15,368 nucleotides of DNA from CAYGZQ01 sp964354375 [NCBI: uncultured Planctomycetota bacterium] (GTDB lineage Bacteria; JAJVIF01; JAPKYR01), in assembly GCA_964354375.1 (NCBI GenBank), contig CAYGZQ010000016.1, positions 52,738 to 68,105 on the forward strand, read 5' to 3'. Shown piece after piece: positions 1 through 6,876 of this stretch (positions are counted from its first letter, which is position 1; every line of letters begins with the position of its first letter). The position numbers were made by a program, and so were the translations under genes. Under the pieces are notes generated by a model. It was not told the DNA's origin and did no database searches. It saw nothing but the letters and a program-made list of their open reading frames with translations.

Positions 1-52
1 GGTTGCCCCTACGTTCGATTTTGAAGGGCAACCACAGGGGGTTGCCCCTACG
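1..52. repeat. Short palindromic repeat, GGTTGCCCCTACG family
   Basis: The 13-mer GGTTGCCCCTACG occurs at 1-13 and again at 40-52. The second copy forms the right arm of a hairpin, GGGCAACC (26-33) against GGTTGCCC (40-47), with a 6-nt loop. It lies just downstream of pyrE. On the minus strand the hairpin is not followed by a T-run, so it looks like a dispersed short palindromic repeat more than a terminator. The array probably continues beyond the left edge. Confidence 0.7.
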
Positions 53-96
53 ATTCCGTTGTTGAGACGGCCGCGTGAGTTGCCGGGATGCCTTTC

Positions 97-639
97 TCAG
101 CCCTCCGCTACGGCGTCCAACTCGCTTCGCGTGAAGAGGGGGTGATAGTCCACACCGAGTTCCCCGAATTTTTTCACGGCGCCCGCTTCGCGATCCACCA
201 CGGACACCAGCCCGAGTATGTCAACCCCCATCTCGCGAAGGACGGTGACAGCCTCGATCGCAGCGCCGCCGGACGTAATCACGTCCTCGATTATCGTCAC
301 CTTCTCGCCCGCCTTGACCCCGCCTTCCACCTGCAGCATCGTCCCGTATTCCTTCGGCTTCTTGCGGCAGAATCCGATTCTCAAACCGGTCTCGAGACCG
401 ATCGCGGTGGCGAGAGGTATGCCGCCCATTTCGAGGCCGATCAGTCTCTCGGTTCCGGAGGGAACAAGATCGACCAGGTGTCCCGCTATCTCTGCAAGCA
501 GCTTGGGATCGGCCTCGAAGCGGTACTTGTCGAAATAGACCGAGCTGGTCGCGCCGGATCGCAGGGTGAATGTGCCCGTTATGCGCGCGGCCCTGGAGAT
601 TTGTCTGGCGAGATCTTCTCGGCTCAGGGATTTCGGCAT
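97..639 (-). CDS. pyrE: Orotate phosphoribosyltransferase (PyrE)
   Basis: This 180-residue protein catalyses orotate + PRPP to orotidine 5'-phosphate + pyrophosphate, the fifth step of de novo pyrimidine synthesis, in the cytoplasm. The type I phosphoribosyltransferase PRPP-binding motif is clear at residues 114-126 (VTIIEDVITSGGA), with the acidic pair E118-D119. The flexible-loop lysines fall in CRKKPKEYGT (91-100). An N-terminal segment resembling the OPRT hood, with SG..S..Y.D, is at residues 28-37. Length is slightly below the usual 190-215. The ATG at 639 has a strong AAAGGAGG site about 7-8 nt upstream. It is the last gene of the minus-strand train, 162 bp after the biotin carrier gene, and that spacer is filled with repeats. 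I see no clear promoter of its own. It has no biochemical link to leucine metabolism, so its place here may be simple readthrough. Confidence 0.95.
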   Translation of the reverse strand: MPKSLSREDLARQISRAARITGTFTLRSGATSSVYFDKYRFEADPKLLAEIAGHLVDLVPSGTERLIGLEMGGIPLATAIGLETGLRIGFCRKKPKEYGTMLQVEGGVKAGEKVTIIEDVITSGGAAIEAVTVLREMGVDILGLVSVVDREAGAVKKFGELGVDYHPLFTRSELDAVAEG

Positions 640-676
640 GGGTGACCCTCCTTTGCCTCTGTCTGCGGCCTTCGTA

Positions 677-803
677 CCCCGGTAGCAGCCACTTTTTCGG
701 AGCCCCGGTAGCAGCTACCTTGCCGAAGACGGCAAGGATAGCAGCTACCGGGATGGCTACCGGGATGGCTACCGGGATGGCTACCGGGATGGCTGCCGGG
801 ATC
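677..803. repeat. CCCGGTAGC repeat cluster: hairpin plus 12-bp tandem array
   Basis: The spacer between the biotin carrier gene and pyrE is built from one motif family. CCCCGGTAGCAGC occurs at 677-689 and 703-715. Positions 704-725 and 730-752 form an almost perfect long hairpin (about 21 bp, 4-nt loop AAGA). The right arm then runs into five tandem copies of GCTACCGGGATG starting at 744, 756, 768, 780 and 792, the last diverged to GCTGCCGGGATC. The final copy overlaps two bases of the stop codon (802-804) of the upstream minus-strand gene. No cas genes or spacers are present, so it is not CRISPR. It may act as an mRNA-stabilising or regulatory element in the pyrE leader. Confidence 0.85.
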
Positions 804-1317
804 AGGCCTCAGCCTGAGTGACTTCGACGAGCGGCTGCAGCGCGTCAACCTGCTGACCCGCCTTCACGTGCACCGCGCTCACGGTGCCGTCGATCGACGT
901 ATTCAGCTCGTTCTCCATTTTCATGGCCTCGACAATCACGAGGCACTGCTTTTTCGCCACTTTGTCGCCGACATTCACGTTGACCTTCACAACCTGTCCG
1001 GGCATAGGCGCCACAAGTATCTGCTTCCCGTCGATAAGCTCGACCAGATCGCCGCCTCGACCGACGCCCTCCCCCGGCTCTTTCGCCAGGATGGAAATTC
1101 CCTTGACCATCACATGAAGCCCATGCTCGTCTCGCGCAAAACGAACGGGGAAGCTCCGACCGTTCATCCTCATCAGGATGCAGCATTCGCCGGAGGGAGA
1201 CGCGGTGACCTGGTATGTCTTCCCGTCGAGCGTCACCTTGAGCGTTCCGCCGGACTCCTCCACGTCCAGAATTTTTTCCGTTCCGCCTATGTCGTACTTG
1301 TATTCCATCGGACTCAT
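802..1317 (-). CDS. Biotin carboxyl carrier subunit of acyl-CoA (probably methylcrotonyl-CoA) carboxylase
   Basis: This 171-residue carrier accepts carboxybiotin from the biotin carboxylase subunit and delivers it to the carboxyltransferase. The C-terminal biotinyl domain (about 100-168) carries the canonical site EAMKMEN at 130-136, with biotinylated Lys133. It is preceded by APMPGQV (103-109), as is usual for these domains. Residues 5-80 are beta-rich and look like part of the BT linker domain of fused carboxylase alpha subunits, unlike the Ala/Pro linker of E. coli AccB. I place the start at ATG 1317, next to AAGGCGG; ATG 1308 is an alternative. The frame stays open to 1380, but that extension overlaps accC and lacks family similarity. 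It begins 14 bp after the accC stop. Its last bases touch the tandem repeat array. Confidence 0.9.
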   Translation of the reverse strand: MSPMEYKYDIGGTEKILDVEESGGTLKVTLDGKTYQVTASPSGECCILMRMNGRSFPVRFARDEHGLHVMVKGISILAKEPGEGVGRGGDLVELIDGKQILVAPMPGQVVKVNVNVGDKVAKKQCLVIVEAMKMENELNTSIDGTVSAVHVKAGQQVDALQPLVEVTQAEA

Positions 1318-1331
1318 TCCGCCTTGCTGGC

Positions 1332-2876
1332 TTACCCCTGCCTCCCCGACGCGATCTCCCAGGAGCCGACCGTGTCCCACGGGTCCGGCTTGACGGCCCT
1401 CGCGCCGTCGCCCCTGAACGCCGCGGCGCCGTGACGTTTCCCAAGCCCCATGTGATCGATCACGCCCGCAGCGACAGTCGCGAGGTCGGCGAAATAGTCG
1501 CGCCTCTCGGTCAGGTCGCCCGAAACCTCAGGCCACTCCGACAGGTTCCTGGGGATGAAATCGGTGTAGGTCGCGCCGTCCACAAACGCGACGTGCCTCA
1601 GAACATCGATGAGGAACGAAATGTTCGTGCGGATTCCAAGGATCGCGTAATCTCTGAGCGCCCGTATCATTCTCAGTCGCGCGGCCTCACGATTCGGGGC
1701 GTGCACGATCAGCTTCGACAGGATGGGATCGTAGTAGGTCGAAACCTCGCCGCCGCTGTATATCCCCGAGTCGACGCGCACCCCGGGTCCGGACGGCTCA
1801 TGGACCAGCAACAGCGGTCCCGACTGCGGGAGAAAATTGTTCGCAGGATCCTCGGCGTAAATGCGGACCTCGATCGCGTGCCCTCTTTGCTTCAAATCCT
1901 CCTGCCTGAACGAGATCGGCTCCCCTGCAGCGATCCGGATTTGCTCCTGAACCAGATCGATGCCGACCACAAGCTCGGTCACCGGATGCTCGACCTGGAT
2001 ACGCGTGTTCATTTCGAGGAAATAAAAACTGTCGTCCGGCGCAAGGAGAAACTCGACCGTGCCTGCCGACCGGTATCCCGCCGCGCTCGCGACATTCCGC
2101 GCCGTATCTCCCATCCTCGCCCTCAGCTCGGGATAGAGTGCAACCGACGGTGTCTCCTCGACGATTTTCTGGTGACGTCGCTGAATCGAGCATTCGCGCT
2201 CGAAGAGATGCACGACATTGCCGTGGCTGTCGGCGAGGACCTGGAATTCGATGTGACGGGGATCGACGATCCATTTTTCCACGTAGACGGTTGGGTCGCC
2301 GAAAGCCTTGCCGGCTTCGCGGCTCGCGCCCTCCAGAGCATTCTTCAGGTCGCGGGGTGAATCCACGCGACGCATGCCCTTTCCGCCGCCGCCCGCAGCC
2401 GCCTTCACCAGCACCGGGTACCCGATCCTTCTCGCCTCCTCCTTCACATCATCGAAGCTCTTCGCGCTCGCGTTCATGCCCGGAATAACCGGCACCTTCG
2501 CGTTCGTCATCGCTATGCGGCTCTCGATCTTGTTGCCCATCAGTGCGATCGCATGCGCGGGCGGGCCGATGAAAACCAGCCCGGCTTCCTCTATCTTCCC
2601 GGCGAATCCCCCGTTCTCCGCGAGGAAACCATAGCCGGGATGTATCGCGTCGCAGCCGAGTCTCTTCGCTTCCTGGATGATCCTGTCCTGGTTGAGATAA
2701 CTCTCCAGCGGCGCTGGCGGACCCACGCAGACCGCCTCGTCGGCTTCCTGCACGTGAAGCGCAGTTGCGTCGGCCTCGGAAAATATCGTCGCAGTGGGGA
2801 TGTTAAGCTCGCGACACGCGCGGATGATCCGCACCGCTATCTCACCACGATTCGCTATGAGTATTTTCTTGAACAT
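1332..2876 (-). CDS. accC: Biotin carboxylase subunit of acyl-CoA (probably methylcrotonyl-CoA) carboxylase
   Basis: This 514-residue enzyme uses ATP and bicarbonate to carboxylate biotin on the adjacent carrier protein. It starts with the biotin carboxylase N-terminus KILIANRGEIAVRIIRAC and has HPGYGFLAEN (79-88). The ATP-grasp glycine loop AGGGGKGM is at 161-168, ERECSIQRRHQK at 227-238, and EMNTRIQVEHPVTE at 288-301, including the metal-binding Glu and the catalytic Arg. Stand-alone AccC is about 445-450 residues. The extra tail of about 65 residues, ending near DPWDTVGSWEI, resembles the start of the BT domain of fused MCC/PCC alpha subunits. Adjacent liuC and the mccB-type carboxyltransferase in the same operon point to methylcrotonyl-CoA carboxylase (LiuD role) rather than fatty acid synthesis. 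ATG 2876 has only a weak Shine-Dalgarno site. Confidence 0.95.
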   Translation of the reverse strand: MFKKILIANRGEIAVRIIRACRELNIPTATIFSEADATALHVQEADEAVCVGPPAPLESYLNQDRIIQEAKRLGCDAIHPGYGFLAENGGFAGKIEEAGLVFIGPPAHAIALMGNKIESRIAMTNAKVPVIPGMNASAKSFDDVKEEARRIGYPVLVKAAAGGGGKGMRRVDSPRDLKNALEGASREAGKAFGDPTVYVEKWIVDPRHIEFQVLADSHGNVVHLFERECSIQRRHQKIVEETPSVALYPELRARMGDTARNVASAAGYRSAGTVEFLLAPDDSFYFLEMNTRIQVEHPVTELVVGIDLVQEQIRIAAGEPISFRQEDLKQRGHAIEVRIYAEDPANNFLPQSGPLLLVHEPSGPGVRVDSGIYSGGEVSTYYDPILSKLIVHAPNREAARLRMIRALRDYAILGIRTNISFLIDVLRHVAFVDGATYTDFIPRNLSEWPEVSGDLTERRDYFADLATVAAGVIDHMGLGKRHGAAAFRGDGARAVKPDPWDTVGSWEIASGRQG

Positions 2877-2893
2877 GTTGTCTCGAATCTATA

Positions 2894-2974
2894 CCCCCCC
2901 TGTAGTCCCCCCCAAAGGGTGGGACGGTGATTTCAGTGGAAGCTGTCCCCCCCTTGGGGGGGACTACAGGGGGG
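2894..2974. repeat. Imperfect inverted repeat, CCCCCTGTAGTCCCCCC family
   Basis: The spacer between liuC and accC contains CCCCCTGTAGTCCCCCC (left arm within 2894-2915) and its reverse complement GGGGGGACTACAGGGGG (right arm within about 2955-2974). They are separated by about 40 bp that contain a further internal CCCACCC/GGGTGGG-like pairing. Both arms can fold into a long GC-rich stem-loop within the operon transcript. It is unlike the other repeats in this window and looks like a dispersed REP- or MITE-like element. It is not followed by a T-run, so I do not call it a terminator. Confidence 0.75.
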
Positions 2975-2985
2975 CATCAGTCCCG

Positions 2986-3780
2986 TTATCCCGACCATTT
3001 CGGCCTTCGCTTCTCCAGAAACGCCGCGATCCCTTCCTGGCCCTCTTCGCTCGTACGCAAATCCGCGATCATCTTCGCCGTGTACTTCTTCGCTTCTTCC
3101 TCCGACATGCTCGGCACGTTGCGGATCAGCTCCTTCACCATCTTCATCGCTTCCGGACCCGACGAGATCAGACGCTCGGTGAGTAGATCGATCTCTTCAT
3201 TCAATGCATCGTACGGCACGGCCCAATGCACAAGCCCGTACTCCACCGCTTCGATCCCGTTGAACCTGTGGCCCGTCAACATAAGATATCGCGCGTTCGC
3301 CTCGCCGACCCTCTTCACGACGTACGGCCCGATCGTCGCGGGCACAAGTCCGACCTTCACTTCGGAGAGGCTGAAGATGGCCTCTTCGGCGGCGATGGCG
3401 ATGTCGCACGCGCAGACGAGGCCGTTGCCGCCGCCGATCGCCGGACCATTCACGCGGGCGACCGTCGGCTTCGGGCAAGTATAGAGCGCGTGCATGCAAT
3501 CGGCGAGCGCCTCGGCGTCGGCGATGTTCTCCTCGTAGGAATAGTCGCGCATCGATTTCATCCAGTTGAGGTCGGCTCCGGCGGAGAACGCGCTGCCCGC
3601 TCCTGTCACGACCAGCGCCCGGACTTTCTCCATCGCGCCCACTCTCAGAACCGCCTGAGTGATGTCCTTGATCATCTGGGCGTTGAAGGCATTGCGGACG
3701 TCGGGACGGTTGAACGTGCACGTCGCGACAGGTCCGTCGATGAGGAGAAAAAGGGTTTCGAGGTCGATACGTTCAGGCAT
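2986..3780 (-). CDS. liuC: Methylglutaconyl-CoA hydratase (enoyl-CoA hydratase family)
   Basis: This 264-residue crotonase-fold enzyme probably hydrates 3-methylglutaconyl-CoA to HMG-CoA in leucine catabolism. Crotonase signatures are present: the oxyanion-hole segment FSAGADLNWMKSM at 65-77, NGPAIGGGNG at 111-120, and the catalytic-Glu region SLSEVKVGLVPATIGPYVV (137-155, Glu140). The SAGADLNWMK and SEVK.GL.PA.I.PYV patterns are typical of LiuC/AtuE-like proteins. The first crotonase Glu, in GGGCEL of the classical enzyme, is Gly120 here, as I recall for that subfamily. ATG 3780 lies inside the last codons of hepT (8-bp overlap) and has GGGAG about 8 nt upstream, within the toxin gene. The context (MCC subunits on either side) supports the role. 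A general enoyl-CoA hydratase/isomerase is the fallback. Confidence 0.85.
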   Translation of the reverse strand: MPERIDLETLFLLIDGPVATCTFNRPDVRNAFNAQMIKDITQAVLRVGAMEKVRALVVTGAGSAFSAGADLNWMKSMRDYSYEENIADAEALADCMHALYTCPKPTVARVNGPAIGGGNGLVCACDIAIAAEEAIFSLSEVKVGLVPATIGPYVVKRVGEANARYLMLTGHRFNGIEAVEYGLVHWAVPYDALNEEIDLLTERLISSGPEAMKMVKELIRNVPSMSEEEAKKYTAKMIADLRTSEEGQEGIAAFLEKRRPKWSG

Positions 3781-4114
3781 TGTCTATCTCCCTCAACACT
3801 CTGGCGATCTCGCGCTTGACTTCCGGAATGTCTATTTGAAGGGTATCCCAAACTTCGGTCAGGTCGATCCCGAAATACTGATGCACCAGAATATTGCGCA
3901 TATCAACGATATCCTGCCACGGAATCGATCTATACTTCTCCTTGAATTCTGGAGTGACGTTCGCCGATGCCTCACCAATGATCTGTATGTGATGCACGAA
4001 CCAGACCTGCAACATCTCATCTTTTCTGAAAGCCTCCTCTCCTGCCTCGACATACTTCTCTATCTGTTCGATAGCCAGGAGAATATCTCTCAGCCTTTCT
4101 GTATCTGATCTCAT
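3773..4114 (-). CDS. hepT: HepT-type RNase toxin (DUF86)
   Basis: This 113-residue alpha-helical protein of the HepT (DUF86) family is the toxin half of HepT/MntA type VII toxin-antitoxin modules. The family motif R-x4-H-x-Y is intact: RNILVHQY with Arg73, His78 and Tyr80. In characterised systems this is the RNase active site, and the Tyr is AMPylated by the antitoxin. DMRN preceding the motif and the C-terminal helix are typical, and length is normal. The ATG at 4114 overlaps the mntA stop by 4 bp (ATGA), with GGAGG about 10 nt upstream inside mntA. The stop codon lies inside the liuC start region, so the toxin and a metabolic enzyme are translationally linked. The local sequence is richer in A+T than the flanking catabolic genes. 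Confidence 0.93.
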   Translation of the reverse strand: MRSDTERLRDILLAIEQIEKYVEAGEEAFRKDEMLQVWFVHHIQIIGEASANVTPEFKEKYRSIPWQDIVDMRNILVHQYFGIDLTEVWDTLQIDIPEVKREIARVLREIDNA

Positions 4115-4401
4115 AGCGGTACGGCCTCCGCCAAGATTCTTTCCTTTATTTGTTCCCTAAGCCCATTGTCGCTTATCACATCGACCTTGCAGCCAAGGAG
4201 CGCTTCAAGCTCGCGCCTGAGTGCCGACATTTTCATGAGAGTCACGCCTCGGTCCAGAGTGACGAGCAAATCGATGTCGCTCGATTCGTCGGACTCATCA
4301 CGGGCGACAGAGCCGAAGACGCGGATATTTCTCACGCCGTATTTAGCGGCGATGGCGATTATCTCGTTGCGTTTCTGCCTAAGTTTCTCCTGGCCGCGCA
4401 T
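4111..4401 (-). CDS. mntA: MntA-type nucleotidyltransferase antitoxin
   Basis: This 96-residue minimal nucleotidyltransferase of the polymerase-beta superfamily is the antitoxin partner of HepT. The signature G-S-x10-D-x-D is exact: Gly30-Ser31, then ten residues to Asp42-Ile-Asp44. A likely third metal ligand is Asp74 in KVDVIS. In studied pairs it silences HepT by transferring AMP to the toxin's tyrosine. The order, antitoxin first and toxin second with a 4-bp overlap, is the usual one. ATG 4401 has AGAGG about 9 nt upstream. Its first 23 bp overlap the 3' end of the cyclase gene, so three genes of this insert are co-transcribed without gaps. Confidence 0.93.
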   Translation of the reverse strand: MRGQEKLRQKRNEIIAIAAKYGVRNIRVFGSVARDESDESSDIDLLVTLDRGVTLMKMSALRRELEALLGCKVDVISDNGLREQIKERILAEAVPL

Positions 4402-5125
4402 ATCGTTCGCCTCTTTTTGAATTCAGCGTTCTATCCAATGAGACTAATCCCTGAAAAACGATATACTTGAAGCTCTCTTGATCTTCCCGTCGTAGTCCTT
4501 TCATCTTCCTTGCCTCGTCTATGTCCTCATTAGGAGGTTCTATGACGGTTGTCCCGTAGTATTTCAAAGTCGGCGGCCATTGCCGGTTGAGTGATTGAGC
4601 ACAATTGAAGTCGATAACAGTTGCGTTAGCTCGAGCTAATCTCTGCAATCTAGCCCCGGAGTTCAAAGGGTATCCAACATAATCAAGTGTATTTAGCTCT
4701 TCGATGGCGGTTCTAGGTGTTACCCGATACGCTTCTCCCGCAGAAATGCCGATTCCGTAACCTTCTGGGACAGTATTGGCGGTTTCGGCAAAATAGTATA
4801 TATACTTTTTATGTATCTCAAAGGCTGTATCGATAGCCATAAGAACACAATCTTCCATGTTCCTGTCCTTCATGGCTGCCCAGACGAATAGAAATCCATC
4901 ACCAAGCCACTTCATAGAGGCCCAACCATTGTCCTTCATGATCTCGTAAGCTGTGTATAGTTGGTCCTCCACAAGTCCATGGATGCTTTGAGGAGTTGAG
5001 TTATTACACCAATTCGAGAAGTCTCGTAAGTCTGCGTACAAAACAACAACCTCTACTGGGACGGCAGTGTCCCTATCAGGATGCTTATCGCCTGAGCCAT
5101 TAAGCAGATGTTCGAAGTTAATCAT
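4379..5125 (-). CDS. Stand-alone class III nucleotidyl (adenylate/guanylate) cyclase
   Basis: This 248-residue protein is essentially a lone class III cyclase catalytic domain with no sensor, HAMP or membrane segment. Metal-binding aspartates are at Asp32 (LYADLRDF) and Asp76 (KWLGDGFLFVW). Lys72 and Asp148 (TLDYVGYP) occupy the base-selecting positions. Asn155 and Arg159 (PLNSGARLQRL) occupy the ribose and transition-state positions. All catalytic positions are therefore filled and the enzyme should be active; the Lys/Asp pair is the adenylate-type arrangement. I prefer ATG 5125, preceded by GGAG; a GTG at 5146 would add seven residues. It starts 36 bp after the mccB stop and overlaps mntA by 23 bp. 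The A+T content is visibly high, suggesting transfer. It could be a housekeeping-type cAMP cyclase or the signal-making half of a Pycsar-like defence; no effector gene of that kind is adjacent. Confidence 0.88.
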   Translation of the reverse strand: MINFEHLLNGSGDKHPDRDTAVPVEVVVLYADLRDFSNWCNNSTPQSIHGLVEDQLYTAYEIMKDNGWASMKWLGDGFLFVWAAMKDRNMEDCVLMAIDTAFEIHKKYIYYFAETANTVPEGYGIGISAGEAYRVTPRTAIEELNTLDYVGYPLNSGARLQRLARANATVIDFNCAQSLNRQWPPTLKYYGTTVIEPPNEDIDEARKMKGLRREDQESFKYIVFQGLVSLDRTLNSKRGERYARPGET

Positions 5126-5161
5126 AATCTCCACTCGGGCCAGCACTGTTCAATGGAAATC

Positions 5162-6769
5162 CTACATCCTAAATATCCCCATCCTGAAGTCCGGAATGGG
5201 GGCGTTCAGGGACATGCTTATGCCGAGCGCGAGCGCGGTGCGCGTGTCCAGCGGGTCGAGTATGCCGTCGTCCCACAGACGCGACGTCGAGAAGTACGCG
5301 CTCGAATCGTGCTCGTACTCCGCAAGGATTCTCTCTTTCAACTCCCTCATCGCCTTCTCGTCGACTTCCTTCCCGGCTGCCTTGAGCTGACTGGCCTTCA
5401 CGTCCGTGAGAACGTCCGCCGCCTGCTCGCCGCCCATGACCGATATGCGCGAGTTGGGCCACATCCAAAGCAGCCTCGGGAGATAGCCCCTCCCGCACAT
5501 GGCGTAATTCCCCGCGCCGTGCGACGCCCCGACGATCACCGTGAACCTCGGCACGTCAACGTTCGACACCGCGTGCACCATCTTCGCACCGTCGCGCGGA
5601 ATTCCGCCGTGCTCATACTGCTTCCCGACAATGAATCCGGTTATGTTCTGCAGGAAAACGAGGGGCACTTTTCTCATCCCGCACAGTGTGACGAAATGCG
5701 CGCCCTTTCTGGCGGTCTCGGGGAACAGGACACCGTTGTTCGCTACGATGCCGACGGGATAGCCCATGATCCGGGCGAAGCCGGTCACGATCGTCGGCGC
5801 GTAATGCTCCTTGAACTCCTGGAAATACGAGCCGTCGACGATGCGCGCGATGATCTCGCGTATGTCGTACTGCTTCGTCGTCGTTTTCGGAACTATGCCG
5901 TAGATTTCCTTCGGATCGTAGTACGGCTCCTCCGGCTCGGCCACATCGAGCTCGAATTTTCGGTTGCGGGCGAGCGTCTCGATGATGTTGCGGCAGATTC
6001 TCAGCGCATCCTCGTCGTTGATGGCGTAATGATCGCTCACGCCGGAGATGCGGCAGTGGACATCCGCGCCGCCCAGATCCTCCGCGGTAACTTTCTCTCC
6101 CGTCGCGGCCTCGACAAGCGGCGGTCCGCCGATGAAAATCGTACCCTGCCTGCGAACCTGCACAACTTCGTCGCTCATCGCGGGAACATACGCTCCGCCC
6201 GCTGTGCAACTGCCCATCACGACCGCTATCTGCGGAATTCCCTCACGCGACATGCGGGCCTGGTTGTAGAAAATCCTGCCGAAATGCTCCTTGTCGGGAA
6301 AGGTGCCGATCTGCAAGGGAAGGAAAATGCCGCCTGAGTCGACGAGATAGACGCAAGGGAGGCGATTGTCGAGGGCGATCTCCTGGGCGCGTACGTGCTT
6401 CTTGATCGTCATGGGGAAGTACGTGCCGCCCTTGACCGTCGCGTCGTTGGCGACGATGAGAATCTCGCGGCCATGCACTCGGCCAATGCCCGTCACAACT
6501 CCCGCTCCGGGCGACTCGTTGTCATATTGATCCCATGCGGCGAGCGTGGAGAATTCAAGGAACGGGCTGCCGCGGTCGAGAAGGCCCTTGATGCGGTCAC
6601 GCACAAGCATCTTGTTGCGCTCGAGGTGACGCTTGCGGTGATGCTCGGGTCCGCCCAGTTTGATCTTCTCCATGCGCTCTTTCAAATCATCGACAAGGCG
6701 CAGGTTGTGCTCGACGTTCTCCTTGAAGTCGGTGGACGTGGTGTTGACTTTCGATTCGATCCTGAACAT
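5162..6769 (-). CDS. mccB: Methylcrotonyl-CoA carboxylase carboxyltransferase (beta) subunit
   Basis: This 535-residue carboxyltransferase moves CO2 from carboxybiotin to 3-methylcrotonyl-CoA, giving 3-methylglutaconyl-CoA (leucine pathway; LiuB role). Both crotonase-like halves are present. The N-terminal half has [16 protein letters not shown] at 186-201, and the C-terminal half has QNITGFIVG at 374-382 and [16 protein letters not shown] at 414-429. [17 protein letters not shown] (435-451) and the C-terminal RMGIFRM are characteristic of MCC beta rather than propionyl-CoA carboxylase beta, and length matches MCC beta. ATG 6769 has only a weak purine-rich site upstream. Its biotin carboxylase and carrier partners are 2.3-5 kb further down the same operon, separated from it by the cyclase/toxin-antitoxin insert. 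Confidence 0.95.
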   Translation of the reverse strand: MFRIESKVNTTSTDFKENVEHNLRLVDDLKERMEKIKLGGPEHHRKRHLERNKMLVRDRIKGLLDRGSPFLEFSTLAAWDQYDNESPGAGVVTGIGRVHGREILIVANDATVKGGTYFPMTIKKHVRAQEIALDNRLPCVYLVDSGGIFLPLQIGTFPDKEHFGRIFYNQARMSREGIPQIAVVMGSCTAGGAYVPAMSDEVVQVRRQGTIFIGGPPLVEAATGEKVTAEDLGGADVHCRISGVSDHYAINDEDALRICRNIIETLARNRKFELDVAEPEEPYYDPKEIYGIVPKTTTKQYDIREIIARIVDGSYFQEFKEHYAPTIVTGFARIMGYPVGIVANNGVLFPETARKGAHFVTLCGMRKVPLVFLQNITGFIVGKQYEHGGIPRDGAKMVHAVSNVDVPRFTVIVGASHGAGNYAMCGRGYLPRLLWMWPNSRISVMGGEQAADVLTDVKASQLKAAGKEVDEKAMRELKERILAEYEHDSSAYFSTSRLWDDGILDPLDTRTALALGISMSLNAPIPDFRMGIFRM

Positions 6770-6809
6770 GGTTCTTCAAGTGTACAGAAGATTGAGACGA
6801 ACGCACACG

Positions 6810-6833
6810 AAAACCCCCGCCTGATGTCCGGGG
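6810..6833 (-). terminator. Possible weak intrinsic terminator between the DUF35 gene and mccB
   Basis: On the minus strand a 5-bp stem, CCCCG (6829-6833) with CGGGG (6815-6819) around a 9-nt loop, is followed by a short TTTT. The stem is short and the T-run minimal, so at best it gives partial termination. It may lower expression of mccB and everything downstream relative to the HMG-CoA synthase block. Confidence 0.3.
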
Positions 6834-6876
6834 ATTCAAAAGCACTCACAATGATGCCGCATCGCGGCGGCGATTG

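Noticed and set aside
26-47. Terminator of pyrE
   Set aside because: The stem is followed on the minus strand by TTCAAAAT, not a U-tract, and the same motif is repeated at 1-13, so a dispersed repeat is the better reading.
88-645. 185-codon plus-strand frame over pyrE
   Set aside because: The opposite strand encodes PyrE with an intact PRPP motif and a strong ribosome binding site. The plus frame has no such support.
744-803. CRISPR-like array
   Set aside because: The units are 12 bp, directly tandem and without unique spacers. No cas genes are nearby.
1318-1380. N-terminal extension of the biotin carrier protein to 1380
   Set aside because: The extension overlaps accC by 49 bp, adds residues unlike the family, and ATG 1317 has an AAGGCGG site. 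The frame is only passively open.
3773-5125. Integrase, transposase or att sites explaining the island
   Set aside because: I looked for flanking direct or inverted repeats and recombinase genes at both borders and saw none, so the way it was acquired stays unknown.
5126-5146. GTG start of the cyclase at 5146
   Set aside because: ATG 5125 has GGAG directly upstream. The extra seven residues add nothing family-like, though the GTG cannot be excluded.
5108-6337. 409-codon open frame on the plus strand
   Set aside because: It is antisense to mccB, whose motifs are unmistakable. The plus-strand product is Arg/His-rich with no recognisable motif, as expected for a shadow of a GC-rich gene.
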